From NCBI GenBank assembly GCA_003221805.1, contig QHUA01000139.1, positions 1 through 49,697 of the forward strand: a DNA stretch of 49,697 nucleotides. Reading direction: 5' to 3'. Below are positions 33,461 through 42,014 of this stretch, in pieces. Source of the stretch: Gemmatimonadota bacterium. GTDB taxonomy: Bacteria; Gemmatimonadota; Gemmatimonadetes; Gemmatimonadales; Gemmatimonadaceae. The translations under genes were made by a program, and so were the position numbers. The notes beneath the pieces are model-generated. The model saw nothing but the letters and a program-made list of their open reading frames with translations, was not told the DNA's origin and ran no database searches. The first letter of the stretch is position 1. The number at the start of each line of letters is the position of its first letter.

Positions 33461-34327
33461 ATGGCATCACTGACCACCATTGCCGCTCTGGCGGCATCAG
33501 TGGCAGTCGCAGGACTTTCAACCAGCACGACGATTGATCACGGCCCGGCACGCCCAGCGTCGCTCCATCTTGAAGCCGCAGCGCCCGCCAAGGCGCGTGT
33601 GGTACACGTCACCGGCGAGGACTTCAAGTTCGACGCACCGGACATCATCCCCGCCGGTCTCACCGAGTTCAGATTCCTCAACAAAGGGCCGTCGCTGCAT
33701 CACATGGCAATCGTGAAGCTGACGGATCGCAAGACAGTAGATGATCTGCGCGCCGCTCTGGCCGATCCAGGCCCGCCACCCACGTGGGTCAAGGAAATGG
33801 GCGGACCCAACATTTCCGATCCAGGCCTCGAATCAAACGCGACCTTGATGATGGAGCCTGGCAATTACGCCATCATCTGCTTCGTCGACATCGGTGGCCC
33901 GCCGCATTTCGCGAAGGGGATGGTTCGCCCATTACGAGTAGTGCGATCGAAAGCGGTTGACCCAAGACCGAAGCCGGATCTCACAGCGACACTCGTCGAT
34001 TACAACTTCAAGCTCTCATCCCCGATTCGCGCCGGCACCCACACCATTGGCGTTCGCAACGTCGCCAAACAGCATCACGAGATCCAGCTGGTCCAGCTGG
34101 CTCCCGGAAAAACTCTCGGCGACTTCATGAACTGGCTGCAAAAGATGGAGGGTCCACCACCGGGCAAAGCAGTCGGTGGCGTCTCCGGTATCAAGCCGGG
34201 GATCTCGGAGTACTTCACCCATAACTTTACTGCCGGCAACTATGCTTTGATTTGCTTTCTTCCCGACGCCAGGGATGGAAAGCCGCATTTCGCGCACGGG
34301 ATGGCGCAGCAGATCACCGTCAAATAA
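33461..34327 (+). CDS. Secreted tandem cupredoxin-like protein
   Basis: 288 aa from ATG 33461 (AAAGGAG 7 nt upstream). An N-terminal signal sequence (1-20) is followed by two homologous domains. Each shows a His pair (GPSLHHMAIV, H80/81; KQHHEIQLV, H205/206) and a C-terminal Cys...His...Met cluster: NYAIICF-PPHFAKGM (C140, H149, M154) and NYALICF-KPHFAHGM (C265, H276, M281). This is the ligand set of type-1 copper sites, with a longer Cys-His loop than plastocyanin. It is probably a periplasmic electron-transfer or copper-binding protein. It is divergent from the retropepsin gene. Confidence 0.8.
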   Translation: MASLTTIAALAASVAVAGLSTSTTIDHGPARPASLHLEAAAPAKARVVHVTGEDFKFDAPDIIPAGLTEFRFLNKGPSLHHMAIVKLTDRKTVDDLRAALADPGPPPTWVKEMGGPNISDPGLESNATLMMEPGNYAIICFVDIGGPPHFAKGMVRPLRVVRSKAVDPRPKPDLTATLVDYNFKLSSPIRAGTHTIGVRNVAKQHHEIQLVQLAPGKTLGDFMNWLQKMEGPPPGKAVGGVSGIKPGISEYFTHNFTAGNYALICFLPDARDGKPHFAHGMAQQITVK

Positions 34328-34348
34328 AGAATCTCACCTCCGTTGGTT

Positions 34349-35896
34349 TTATGGCGTAATGGGCAGCGCCATCAGCACCGGCGCGCTCTCGTTGCCGTTG
34401 CGATCGACGGCGGAGATCGCAATTTCATCCGCCGCGCCAATCACCGGCCGCGGAATCATCAGAAACCGTTGCAGTCCGGGAACGACATCGGTCGTCCAAT
34501 CGGCGCCCACACGGGTCTGCACCACCCACAGCCAGACCGGCTCCGCGCCCTGCGGTTGTAGCGAGACTGTGTTGCTGCCGGAGCTCGGGTCGCGTCCGAC
34601 GCGTACGATCGGCAGCAGTGGTGGAACGCTATCCAGCCAGGTCGATGCTGGAGCGATCGCCTTCTCGGCGTAGGGTCCGGCGACGAGTTTCTGGGGAAGA
34701 TTGTCCCGTCCGAACATGAAGCTGCGCATGCTGAAAAACACGTTGCCGGTCGCGCCAGCTTGCGCGCGCGTCGCCGAGATCTGATCGAGCAGCTCCTGCG
34801 CATCCCACCCGTCAGGGGTGCCTGTCACCTTGTCCAGATAGTTGCCGGGCCAGATGTGCCTGCCCTTCGCATTCTGCCCGACCCACCATTTCAATAAAAC
34901 CGGAAAGCTCAACTCGGGCCGATCTATCGGCCAGTACAGCTGGGGCGTGAAGTAATCCCCCCACCCGTTCAGCACCCACTTTCTGGAATCGCCGTACAGC
35001 TCGGCGAACGAATCAAAAGCATTCCCGCTGGTCTCCGGCGGATATCCAGGGCGCCACACACCGAATGGACTGATTCCGAATTTCACCCACGGCTTTGCCG
35101 CTTTGATGTCGACGTAAACTTCGTGGATCAGGCTGTCGACGTTGGCCCGGCGCCAATCATCGCGCGAGAGACGTCCGCCGGATCGCACGTATTTGCGCCA
35201 GCTGGTCGCGTCCGGGAATTCGATCACCCGTCCGCGTCGATCCTTTTCCTTATATGGATAGAAGTAATCGTCGATGTGCACGCCATCGATGTCGTACCGC
35301 CGAACGACATCGAGTATCACGTCGATGGTGCGCTGACGAACCGCGGGCTCACCAGGGTCCATCCACAACATTTTCCCGTAGCGCTTGACCAGCTCGGGGT
35401 TGGTGCGGCTAATATGGTTGGCAGACGCCGGCGATTTACCCGAAGGATGGTGCGCGCGGTACGGGTTGAACCATGCGTGCAGCTCGAGACCGCGCTTGTG
35501 CGCTTCGGCGACGGCGAACTCGAGCGGGTCGTACCATGGATTCGGCGCCCGGCCCATTCGCCCAGTCAGATACTCCGACCACGGTTCATATGGAGATGCA
35601 TACAGCGCGTCGGCCGCCGGCCGGACTTGCAGAATCACGGCGTTCAAATGGAGCGCTGTAGCCCGATCGAGGATTCCGAGCAGCTCGTCTTTCTGTTCCT
35701 GCGTCGACAGGCCCGGCTGCGATGGCCAATCGATGTTCTCGACGGAGGCTACCCACACTCCCCTGAACTCGCGCCGAATCGGCGGAGGAGAGGTAAGGCT
35801 CTGTACGGGATTTGCTTGCGACTGTCCGCAGGTACTGCCGATAACAGCGAGCACGAAAAGTGAAACCAGCAACACCAGCAATCGGTTTTTAGACAT
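34349..35896 (-). CDS. GHL10 (DUF187) family glycosyl hydrolase-like protein
   Basis: 515 aa. An N-terminal hydrophobic signal (5-22) precedes the GHL10 domain: REFRGVWVASVENIDWPS, LNAVILQVRPAADALY, GLELHAWFNPYRA, and YDIDGVHIDDYFYPY with the likely catalytic acidic pair. The C-terminal 100 residues form a beta-sandwich (fibronectin-like; DRNGNESAPV). Members include YngK and enzymes acting on denuded peptidoglycan glycan strands (DigH), so a cell-wall role is plausible. It is exported and convergent with the cupredoxin gene (21-bp gap). Confidence 0.88.
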   Translation of the reverse strand: MSKNRLLVLLVSLFVLAVIGSTCGQSQANPVQSLTSPPPIRREFRGVWVASVENIDWPSQPGLSTQEQKDELLGILDRATALHLNAVILQVRPAADALYASPYEPWSEYLTGRMGRAPNPWYDPLEFAVAEAHKRGLELHAWFNPYRAHHPSGKSPASANHISRTNPELVKRYGKMLWMDPGEPAVRQRTIDVILDVVRRYDIDGVHIDDYFYPYKEKDRRGRVIEFPDATSWRKYVRSGGRLSRDDWRRANVDSLIHEVYVDIKAAKPWVKFGISPFGVWRPGYPPETSGNAFDSFAELYGDSRKWVLNGWGDYFTPQLYWPIDRPELSFPVLLKWWVGQNAKGRHIWPGNYLDKVTGTPDGWDAQELLDQISATRAQAGATGNVFFSMRSFMFGRDNLPQKLVAGPYAEKAIAPASTWLDSVPPLLPIVRVGRDPSSGSNTVSLQPQGAEPVWLWVVQTRVGADWTTDVVPGLQRFLMIPRPVIGAADEIAISAVDRNGNESAPVLMALPITP

Positions 35897-35967
35897 AGAA
35901 CAACAAATGTAAATGGGCCAGGCGTGAAACGGTTTCTCGTCGTACCAGGTAATTTCTCGAGGGAATC

Positions 35968-37365
35968 ATGAGCATCTCCACCATCAATCCCGCCAACGGC
36001 AAAACTCTCCGCACCTTCGAGCCGTATTCCGCGGTACAGGTAAGCGAAGCGCTCGACCGCGGCGTCGCGGCTTTTCGAAAGCATCACCGGACTTCCTTTG
36101 CCGAACGCGCTACACGCATGCGCAAAGCCGCTGGGATTCTCAACGCGGAATGTCGCGAGCTTGGCCGATTGATGACGGTCGAGATGGGCAAGCCGATCAA
36201 GGCGGCAACGGCGGAAGCGGAAAAGTGCGCTACCGCTTGCAACTACTATGTCGAGAACGCCGAGAAATTTCTTGCCGACCAGCCCGTGCGTATGGAAGGC
36301 GGCGAGAGCTGGGTCACCTTTCAACCGGTGGGCGTCGTGCTCGCCATCATGCCGTGGAATTTTCCGTTCTGGCAGGTCTTTCGGTTTGCCGCCCCGGCGC
36401 TGATGGCCGGCAACGTCGGCATTCTCAAACATGCTTCGAACGTTCCGCAGTGCGCGCTGGCCATCGAAGACATTTTCCGCCGCGCCGGATTCATGGAGGG
36501 GGCGTTCCAGACTCTGCTCATCGGATCCGACAAGGTAGAGAGTATCATCGCCGATCCCCGTGTCGCTGCGGTAACGCTTACGGGAAGTGAAGGAGCGGGA
36601 CGATCAGTCGCCAGCGCCGCTGGAAAGAATCTCAAGAAGTCGGTCGTCGAGCTCGGCGGCAGCGATCCCTTCATCGTGATGCCCAGCGCGGACCTGGAGT
36701 CCGCTGTGTCTACGGCGGTGACGGCGCGCATGATCAACAACGGCCAGTCGTGCATCGCCGCCAAGCGATTCATCGTTCACGAAAAGATCTACGACCAGTT
36801 CTTGCAGAAATTCGTCGCCCGGGTGTCGAAGGTCCGCGTTGGAGATCCGATGGACGAACAAACCGAGCTGGGCCCGCTGGCCACCGCCGCCATCCGTGAC
36901 GAGCTCGATCAACAAGTCAAAGCGTCGGTCGCGGCCGGCGCGAAAGTCCTCACCGGCGGGAAGAAGTTGGATCGCGAGGGATTTTTCTACGCGCCGACGG
37001 TTCTCAGCGAGATTCCACCCAATGCACCCGCCGCGCGTGACGAGCTGTTTGGACCGGTGGCATCGGTCTTCAAGGCGAAGGACCTGAGTGATGCGATTCG
37101 CATTGCCAATGGCACGACTTTCGGTTTGGGCGCGTCAGCCTGGACGCGTGACGCCGCCGAGCGCGAGCAGTTCGTCGCCGAAATCGAATCGGGCTTGCTG
37201 TTCATCAACGGCATGGTTGCCTCTGACGCGCGCCTGCCCTTCGGCGGCGTCAAGCACTCCGGCTTTGGCCGCGAGCTCGGTGAGTTCGGCATCCGCGAGT
37301 TCGTGAACATCAAGAGCGTGCGTGTCATCGACGACAAACGAGACCAGACATCGGCCACCGAATAA
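35968..37365 (+). CDS. NAD(P)-dependent succinate-semialdehyde dehydrogenase (Sad-like)
   Basis: 465 aa aldehyde dehydrogenase. Catalytic residues are visible: N131 in MPWNFPFWQ, K154 in ILKHASNVPQ, E228 in VELGGSDPF and the nucleophile C262 in NNGQSCIAAKRF. The KHASNVPQ form is typical of the Sad/YneI branch of succinate-semialdehyde dehydrogenases, which is also shorter than GabD. Exact aldehyde remains an inference. GAGG precedes the ATG at good spacing. It is divergent from the GHL10 gene and convergent with the symporter gene. Confidence 0.9.
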   Translation: MSISTINPANGKTLRTFEPYSAVQVSEALDRGVAAFRKHHRTSFAERATRMRKAAGILNAECRELGRLMTVEMGKPIKAATAEAEKCATACNYYVENAEKFLADQPVRMEGGESWVTFQPVGVVLAIMPWNFPFWQVFRFAAPALMAGNVGILKHASNVPQCALAIEDIFRRAGFMEGAFQTLLIGSDKVESIIADPRVAAVTLTGSEGAGRSVASAAGKNLKKSVVELGGSDPFIVMPSADLESAVSTAVTARMINNGQSCIAAKRFIVHEKIYDQFLQKFVARVSKVRVGDPMDEQTELGPLATAAIRDELDQQVKASVAAGAKVLTGGKKLDREGFFYAPTVLSEIPPNAPAARDELFGPVASVFKAKDLSDAIRIANGTTFGLGASAWTRDAAEREQFVAEIESGLLFINGMVASDARLPFGGVKHSGFGRELGEFGIREFVNIKSVRVIDDKRDQTSATE

Positions 37366-37366
37366 T

Positions 37367-37394
37367 CAGACATCCATTACCAGCTGGATGTCTG
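37367..37394. terminator. Hairpin between convergent dehydrogenase and symporter genes
   Basis: CAGACATCC (37367-37375) and GGATGTCTG (37386-37394) form a perfect 9-bp stem with a 10-nt loop. It starts one base after the dehydrogenase stop and covers the symporter stop codon, so it could end transcription in both directions. No T-tract follows on either strand. Confidence 0.55.
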
Positions 37395-38882
37395 GATCGT
37401 CGCTGCAGCGCTGTCACGGGTTAGCCACGAGACGATGAAGAACACCAGGAACGACGCGACCATCGCCACCGCCGAAGCAGTTACGCCCGCCGGAAATCTG
37501 AAAAGCTTCCAGTAGGAAGCCATCTCCAGCGCCAGGGTCACCAGCAATCCCGTGGCAATCGAGGCCATCGCGCCGGCGCGAGTTGCGCCTTGCCAATTGA
37601 GACCGACGGCCAGCGCCGGCACCAGTGTCGAGGCGAAAAGTCCCCAGCCAAAAATTCCAAGAAACGCGACCATCGTCCCCGATCGCTGCGCCGTGATTGC
37701 CGCGGCCACGGCTATCAGAACGGTCGCCACTCTGCCCCATCGCAGCTCGTTAGTGACCCTGCGCCCGAGCGCGACCGGCAGGTCATGAGTCACAATCGCC
37801 GCGCCGATATTAATGAAAGAGTTCGCCGCACTCATTGTCGCTGCCGCGACGCCGGAAAAAACCAGAGCGGCCAGAACTATCGGCGTGACGTTGAGCAGCA
37901 GAGTCGGCGTTGCCTGATCGGGACTCGTTAGCGGCGCAAGCCGTCCCGCCAGCACGAATGCTTTGACTCCGACGCCGACGCCAAAGTACAGGAGCAGCAC
38001 CAGGACCAGCCCCAGCGTCTTGAGCAGCGGATACCATTTGAGCTGCAGCGGATCACGCAGCATGTAGTACTTGTGGACCGCCTGCGGCTGGCCCAGCGAG
38101 CCCATCGAAAAAACGAAGAAAAAGGAAAGTGCCGCCAGCGGAGTGAGACGGCCCCACGGCGCGAGAAAGGTGGGGTCGTGGACGAGTATCGTCCGTGAGA
38201 TTTCTCCCAGGCCGCCGCCGAAATTCAGCACGAAGAGAAAGACGAGAACCGATGCGGCGGCCATCAGCGTACCCTGGAACACATCGTTGTAGATGCCGGC
38301 TAGGATGCCGCCGGATGCGGAATACGCGAGCGTGACGCCCATCCCGATCCAGATTCCCCAGCCAAGGCCGACGCCGAAGATGGAGTTGATAACGACACCC
38401 ATCGCCAAAGCGTTGGTTGCCATGTAACCAACGATTCCAACGAGGATCGCGATCGCTGAGAGTCCTTGCGCGCCACGCGATCTGTACCGTGCGCCAATAG
38501 CGTCCGGAATGGTAATCAGTCCGCGCGCCTCGGCCAGCAATCGCATCCGCTTTGCCAGCACCCAGGCGCCCATGACATTCGTGACGGCGGCAGGAAGCAC
38601 GATGTACATCGCGCCAAGTCCAGCGGCGTAGATGAAGCCCGGCCCGCCGATGAATGCAAATCCGGACACGGAAACCGAGACCGACGCGACGGTGAGTGCG
38701 ATCAGCCCGATTCCCTTTCCCGCCACAAAGAAATCGTTGGCCGTTCGCGTTCGCCGCGCTGCCCAGATGCTGATGCCGATGATCACGGCAAAGTACAGCA
38801 GCCCAACCGTGATGACGGCAGGCTGGGCCGCGTTCGGAAGCGCGACTTGCAGCAACGCCGAAATTGGCCGCGCCTCAGTCAT
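37377..38882 (-). CDS. Sodium:solute symporter (SSS family)
   Basis: 501 aa, about 13 membrane helices. The N-terminal helix VITVGLLYFAVIIGISIWAARRT is followed by the family's FFVAGKGIG...SVSVSGFAFIGGPGFIYAAG. YNDVFQGTLMA and the FSGVAAATMSAANSFINIGAAIVTHDL segment (cut here by its own glycine-rich turn) correspond to the conserved Na+-site helices. Substrate is unknown. It is the last gene of a five-gene operon; its ATG overlaps the preceding gene by 8 bp. Confidence 0.88.
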   Translation of the reverse strand: MTEARPISALLQVALPNAAQPAVITVGLLYFAVIIGISIWAARRTRTANDFFVAGKGIGLIALTVASVSVSVSGFAFIGGPGFIYAAGLGAMYIVLPAAVTNVMGAWVLAKRMRLLAEARGLITIPDAIGARYRSRGAQGLSAIAILVGIVGYMATNALAMGVVINSIFGVGLGWGIWIGMGVTLAYSASGGILAGIYNDVFQGTLMAAASVLVFLFVLNFGGGLGEISRTILVHDPTFLAPWGRLTPLAALSFFFVFSMGSLGQPQAVHKYYMLRDPLQLKWYPLLKTLGLVLVLLLYFGVGVGVKAFVLAGRLAPLTSPDQATPTLLLNVTPIVLAALVFSGVAAATMSAANSFINIGAAIVTHDLPVALGRRVTNELRWGRVATVLIAVAAAITAQRSGTMVAFLGIFGWGLFASTLVPALAVGLNWQGATRAGAMASIATGLLVTLALEMASYWKLFRFPAGVTASAVAMVASFLVFFIVSWLTRDSAAATIQTSSW

Positions 38883-39369
38883 TTGCAGAGAGCGTTTCGT
38901 TCCCGGATATCGGAGCGGGCTGAGAAGTCGCGTATTTGCGGCCGCTCATGCGAACGCGCTCGACGTCTTCCGCCGACAGCGTCAGCGTCTCGAAAGTCAT
39001 CGCATACGCGACAGGCAGGACGATGATCGGCAGCAGCCCGACGCCGTAGATGACCACCGCGGCACGAGCCGGCAATCCGAGCCAAAGCCTGCTCAGCGGA
39101 CCTTCGGACGCCGGCAACGCGAGAGCGGCACCAAAACCAATCGCCAGAATGAGAATGACAAACGCGAAAGGGATTTTCAGACGACCAATTCCACCGGCAC
39201 CACGCACGGCGCCAAGGATCATTATCGCGCCCAACGCGACGGGAATTCCCGCCGCCAGCAGCCACGGCGCCCACGTCGGAGTTCCGTTCCGGCTGAACGC
39301 GGCTGCATAACCGGCCGCGATTGCAACAATTGCGATGAAGAGCGCGATGAGCGCGATGCGTCTCGTCAC
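38875..39369 (-). CDS. Small four-helix membrane protein, possible symporter partner
   Basis: 164 aa with four hydrophobic segments (about 4-24, 33-54, 68-87, 101-124) and a hydrophilic tail (SAEDVERVRMSGRKYATSQ). No family recognised. Small membrane proteins next to SSS symporters (for example DUF3311 or DUF485) are sometimes accessory subunits, which would fit the 8-bp overlap with the symporter gene, but sequence similarity to those families is not evident. It overlaps the DUF2891 gene by 4 bp. Confidence 0.65.
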   Translation of the reverse strand: MTRRIALIALFIAIVAIAAGYAAAFSRNGTPTWAPWLLAAGIPVALGAIMILGAVRGAGGIGRLKIPFAFVILILAIGFGAALALPASEGPLSRLWLGLPARAAVVIYGVGLLPIIVLPVAYAMTFETLTLSAEDVERVRMSGRKYATSQPAPISGNETLSAND

Positions 39370-40376
39370 AACAGTGCCAGCAACGCGAACGTGGCCAGCC
39401 AGTGTTCCCCCATGTAGTCGCCTGCCACGTGCGGGAGACTGGCGGTCAGATGGTTCTCTGCAGCCTCCAACGCGATACTTCGGCGCGGATCGCTATCGGA
39501 CCACGTTTGAGCGATCGACCGCCAACACCATGCGCGACTCAGGTTCAGTCCATCGAGATGTGCAATCTTCCCGTCACTGCGATCGCTCACGATCGCCGGA
39601 TGAAATAACGTGGCAGGCTCGCGTACGGCGAGGCGTGGCAGAAAACGATCGAGCCAGGCGGAAAAATCCGCCGGCCCAAGGACGCGGCGCATACATTCTG
39701 CTTCCATCAGCGCGCTGGAAAGAAAGTCATCGCCGCCAGGCTCCCACGCCTGACAATCGACGTCATTGCGAAACCAGGATTTAGCCTTGCTTGTGAGCGC
39801 TTTCCGCAGACCAGCGTCGCTGAAGACGTCGGCGTATTCCAGCGCCAGCGTGATGGCGAACGCGCTGTTGAAATGGGTTCCGACTCGAATGGGATAGGTC
39901 GCTTTGGGTAGGAACGACTGAAAACGCTCCTTGAAGGCATGGGCGAGCACAGCCAATGCGGCATTCCACTTTTTTGCCTCGCTAGCGTCTTGGCGATTGA
40001 GCTCCGCTGCAAGCATCAAAAGCCAAGCCCAGCCATACGGTCGCTCGAACGTCGCGGTCGACTTTCTGCCCAGATATCTCACTTCGCCCCTTGCCTTCGC
40101 CGAAGTGAGCTGTGCATCGAACAACTCGCGAATCGCCGTCGCTTCCTCGATATCCGGGAATAATCGCAGGATCGTGGCGAGCAACCAGTACCCGTGTACG
40201 CACGAATGCCAGTCGAAGCTGCCGAAGAAAATCGGGTGCAGCTCTCGAGGAGACTTGAGATCAGCTCGCTTGCCGAGAACGTGATCGAGCTTGTTCGGGT
40301 ACTCGCGCGTCAGGTGCGACAGCGCCAGACGTGCAAACCGCGCCGCGAGATTCGGCGTCAGCGAGGTATCGATCAA
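39366..40376 (-). CDS. DUF2891 domain protein
   Basis: 336 aa soluble, mainly alpha-helical protein. Family signature HPIFFGSFDWHSCVHGYWLL (51-70) with several His/Asp residues, and ERPYGWAWLLMLAAEL, EPGGDDFLSSALMEAECMRR and LNLSRAWCWR. The alternating helical layout resembles an alpha/alpha toroid, as in glycosidases, but no catalytic role is established for DUF2891. It sits between the DUF979 and small membrane genes with 4-bp overlaps on both sides. Confidence 0.85.
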   Translation of the reverse strand: MIDTSLTPNLAARFARLALSHLTREYPNKLDHVLGKRADLKSPRELHPIFFGSFDWHSCVHGYWLLATILRLFPDIEEATAIRELFDAQLTSAKARGEVRYLGRKSTATFERPYGWAWLLMLAAELNRQDASEAKKWNAALAVLAHAFKERFQSFLPKATYPIRVGTHFNSAFAITLALEYADVFSDAGLRKALTSKAKSWFRNDVDCQAWEPGGDDFLSSALMEAECMRRVLGPADFSAWLDRFLPRLAVREPATLFHPAIVSDRSDGKIAHLDGLNLSRAWCWRSIAQTWSDSDPRRSIALEAAENHLTASLPHVAGDYMGEHWLATFALLALL

Positions 40377-41285
40377 CGCCGGAAGACGAGAAAGTTCATC
40401 AACAGAATGTTCGCACCAAGCAACATGAGTGCTGTGGGGATCTGGACCTTGATCACAGCATTCTCATCGGGAAGCTCCAGCAATGCCGTCGGAACGATGT
40501 TGAAGTTCGCTGCCATTGGGGTCATGAGGGTGCCGCAAAAGCCGGACAGCATCCCGATCGCGGCCATGACCGTCGGATCACCACCAAACTTCTGCACGAT
40601 CAGCGGCAGGCCGATTCCGGCCGTCATCACCGGAAACGCCGCGAATGGTCGTCACTACCGCGAACGGATGATCGAGAGGAATCCACTTCTGTGCGATTCC
40701 GGAGACGACGTTGCCAACGCCCGCAATCGCGAACAACGCCCCTAACGCGGCGAGCATCTGCGGCAACACTGCGGCCCAGCCGACCGCGTCGAGAAGGCGT
40801 CGTGCTTCGCGAATGGGCGCAAACAGCGGTGGTCGAAGCATCACCATGCCGATTGTCAGTGCGATGATGGTGGCAATGGCCAGCGAGATCACCGTAACCT
40901 GTTTCAGGTCCACCAGCGGAGCGCCATTGACTATCATCCGTTTGAATAGCACGGTTCCAAGCACTGTCACTATCGGTATTGCAAGCGCGGGAACGAACAG
41001 CTTGTTCCCCCATCGCTGCGCACTTGCTTCGCGTTCCTGGCGGGTCTCGCCTTCACCCTTGCCCTGGCCAAGTCCGCGAATGCTCGCCACCAGCACCATC
41101 GCAATCACCAGAAATCCGTTCGCCAAGTCGGGGAGATAGGAGCCGCCGAGAAATGTGACGGCGTAAACCCCCCAGAAGGCTGTGTTGTTGAAGCGCCGCG
41201 GATTGGTCGCGTCGCGCGCATTCACGATGGCAACGCCCATCATCATCAGTCCGCTCAGCCAGTAGATGTGCTCGAGCGTGATCAC
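40373..41285 (-). pseudogene. DUF979 membrane protein gene, frameshifted with an internal loss
   Basis: Translation starts at GTG 41285, overlapping the DUF969 stop as GTGA. It reads normally (ITLEHIYWLSGLMMMG...VGWAAVLPQMLAALGALFA...PLDHPFAVVTT) to about 40646, then continues out of frame to a stop at 40578. From 40645 a second frame carries the rest of the family sequence (FAAFPVMTAGIGLPLI...MLSGFCGTLMTPMAANFNIVP...FLVFRR) to the stop at 40373. Homologues have roughly 16-18 residues between these parts (a helix ending near MGNAFAAFPV). So about 50 bases are missing, and the loss is not a multiple of three. The intact protein would be a multi-pass membrane partner of DUF969. Confidence 0.72.
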
Positions 41286-41983
41286 GCGTCTTCCGTTTTC
41301 CTTTCGATCTCTGCGCGCAATTTGCGATCGAGCAGGAGCAGGCGCGTACAGTGGATGATCAGAGCGCACACGGCGGTGGGTATCGCCCAGATGGCGAGCT
41401 GCGTTGGCTCCACGTGTATCCCGTTCTGGTCCAGAAATCCGCGGATCAGAAGGATCGAGCCAATGGCTATGAAGATGTCTTCTCCGAAAAACAGCGCGAT
41501 GTTGTCCACCGCTGCGGCGTTGGCTCTGATGCGGTATCGCGTCTTCTGAGGCAGCTCGCCGAATGTGTTTTCAGCGGCGCCCTCGGCCATCGGTGCAATC
41601 AGTGGCCGCACCATTTGTGCATGCCCGCCGAGCGAAGTCAGACCGAGCGCGGCGGTGACCTGGCGAATGGCGAAATAGACCAGCAGTACGCGCGATGTCG
41701 TCGCCGTGCGCAGGCGCGCGATCACTGCCCGCGCGCGCTCCTTGAGCCCCGCGTGTTCCAGCAGGCCGATTACCGGCAGCACCAGCCAGACGATCGCCAC
41801 GTAGCGACTGGTGATGAACGCCTTGCCGAATGCCGCCACCACTTCCAGCGGACCGAGCCCGCCGGCTATGCCTGTTGCCAGTCCGGCGACGGTGACAACA
41901 AGGAGTGGATTTATCCGCAGGACAAATCCGATGACGACTATTACTATCCCGATTAGGGAGAACATGGGCACATAAGGTAGCAC
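41282..41983 (-). CDS. DUF969 membrane protein
   Basis: 233 aa from GTG 41983 (ATG 41965 is also possible). At least five membrane helices; conserved parts are LVVTVAGLATGIAGGL, RYVAIVWLVLPVIGLLEHAGLKERA, LGLTSLGGHAQMVRPLIAPMAEGAAE and NAAAVDNIALFFGEDIF. DUF969 and DUF979 are regularly neighbours and are thought to form one transport system, sometimes next to pyrrolidone-carboxylate peptidase genes, but no peptidase is present here. It is the first gene of the five-gene operon and is divergent from the secreted hydrolase. Confidence 0.85.
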   Translation of the reverse strand: MLPYVPMFSLIGIVIVVIGFVLRINPLLVVTVAGLATGIAGGLGPLEVVAAFGKAFITSRYVAIVWLVLPVIGLLEHAGLKERARAVIARLRTATTSRVLLVYFAIRQVTAALGLTSLGGHAQMVRPLIAPMAEGAAENTFGELPQKTRYRIRANAAAVDNIALFFGEDIFIAIGSILLIRGFLDQNGIHVEPTQLAIWAIPTAVCALIIHCTRLLLLDRKLRAEIERKTEDA

Positions 41984-42014
41984 CCGGCATTATGTTGGTG
42001 CTGGTCTCACGACT

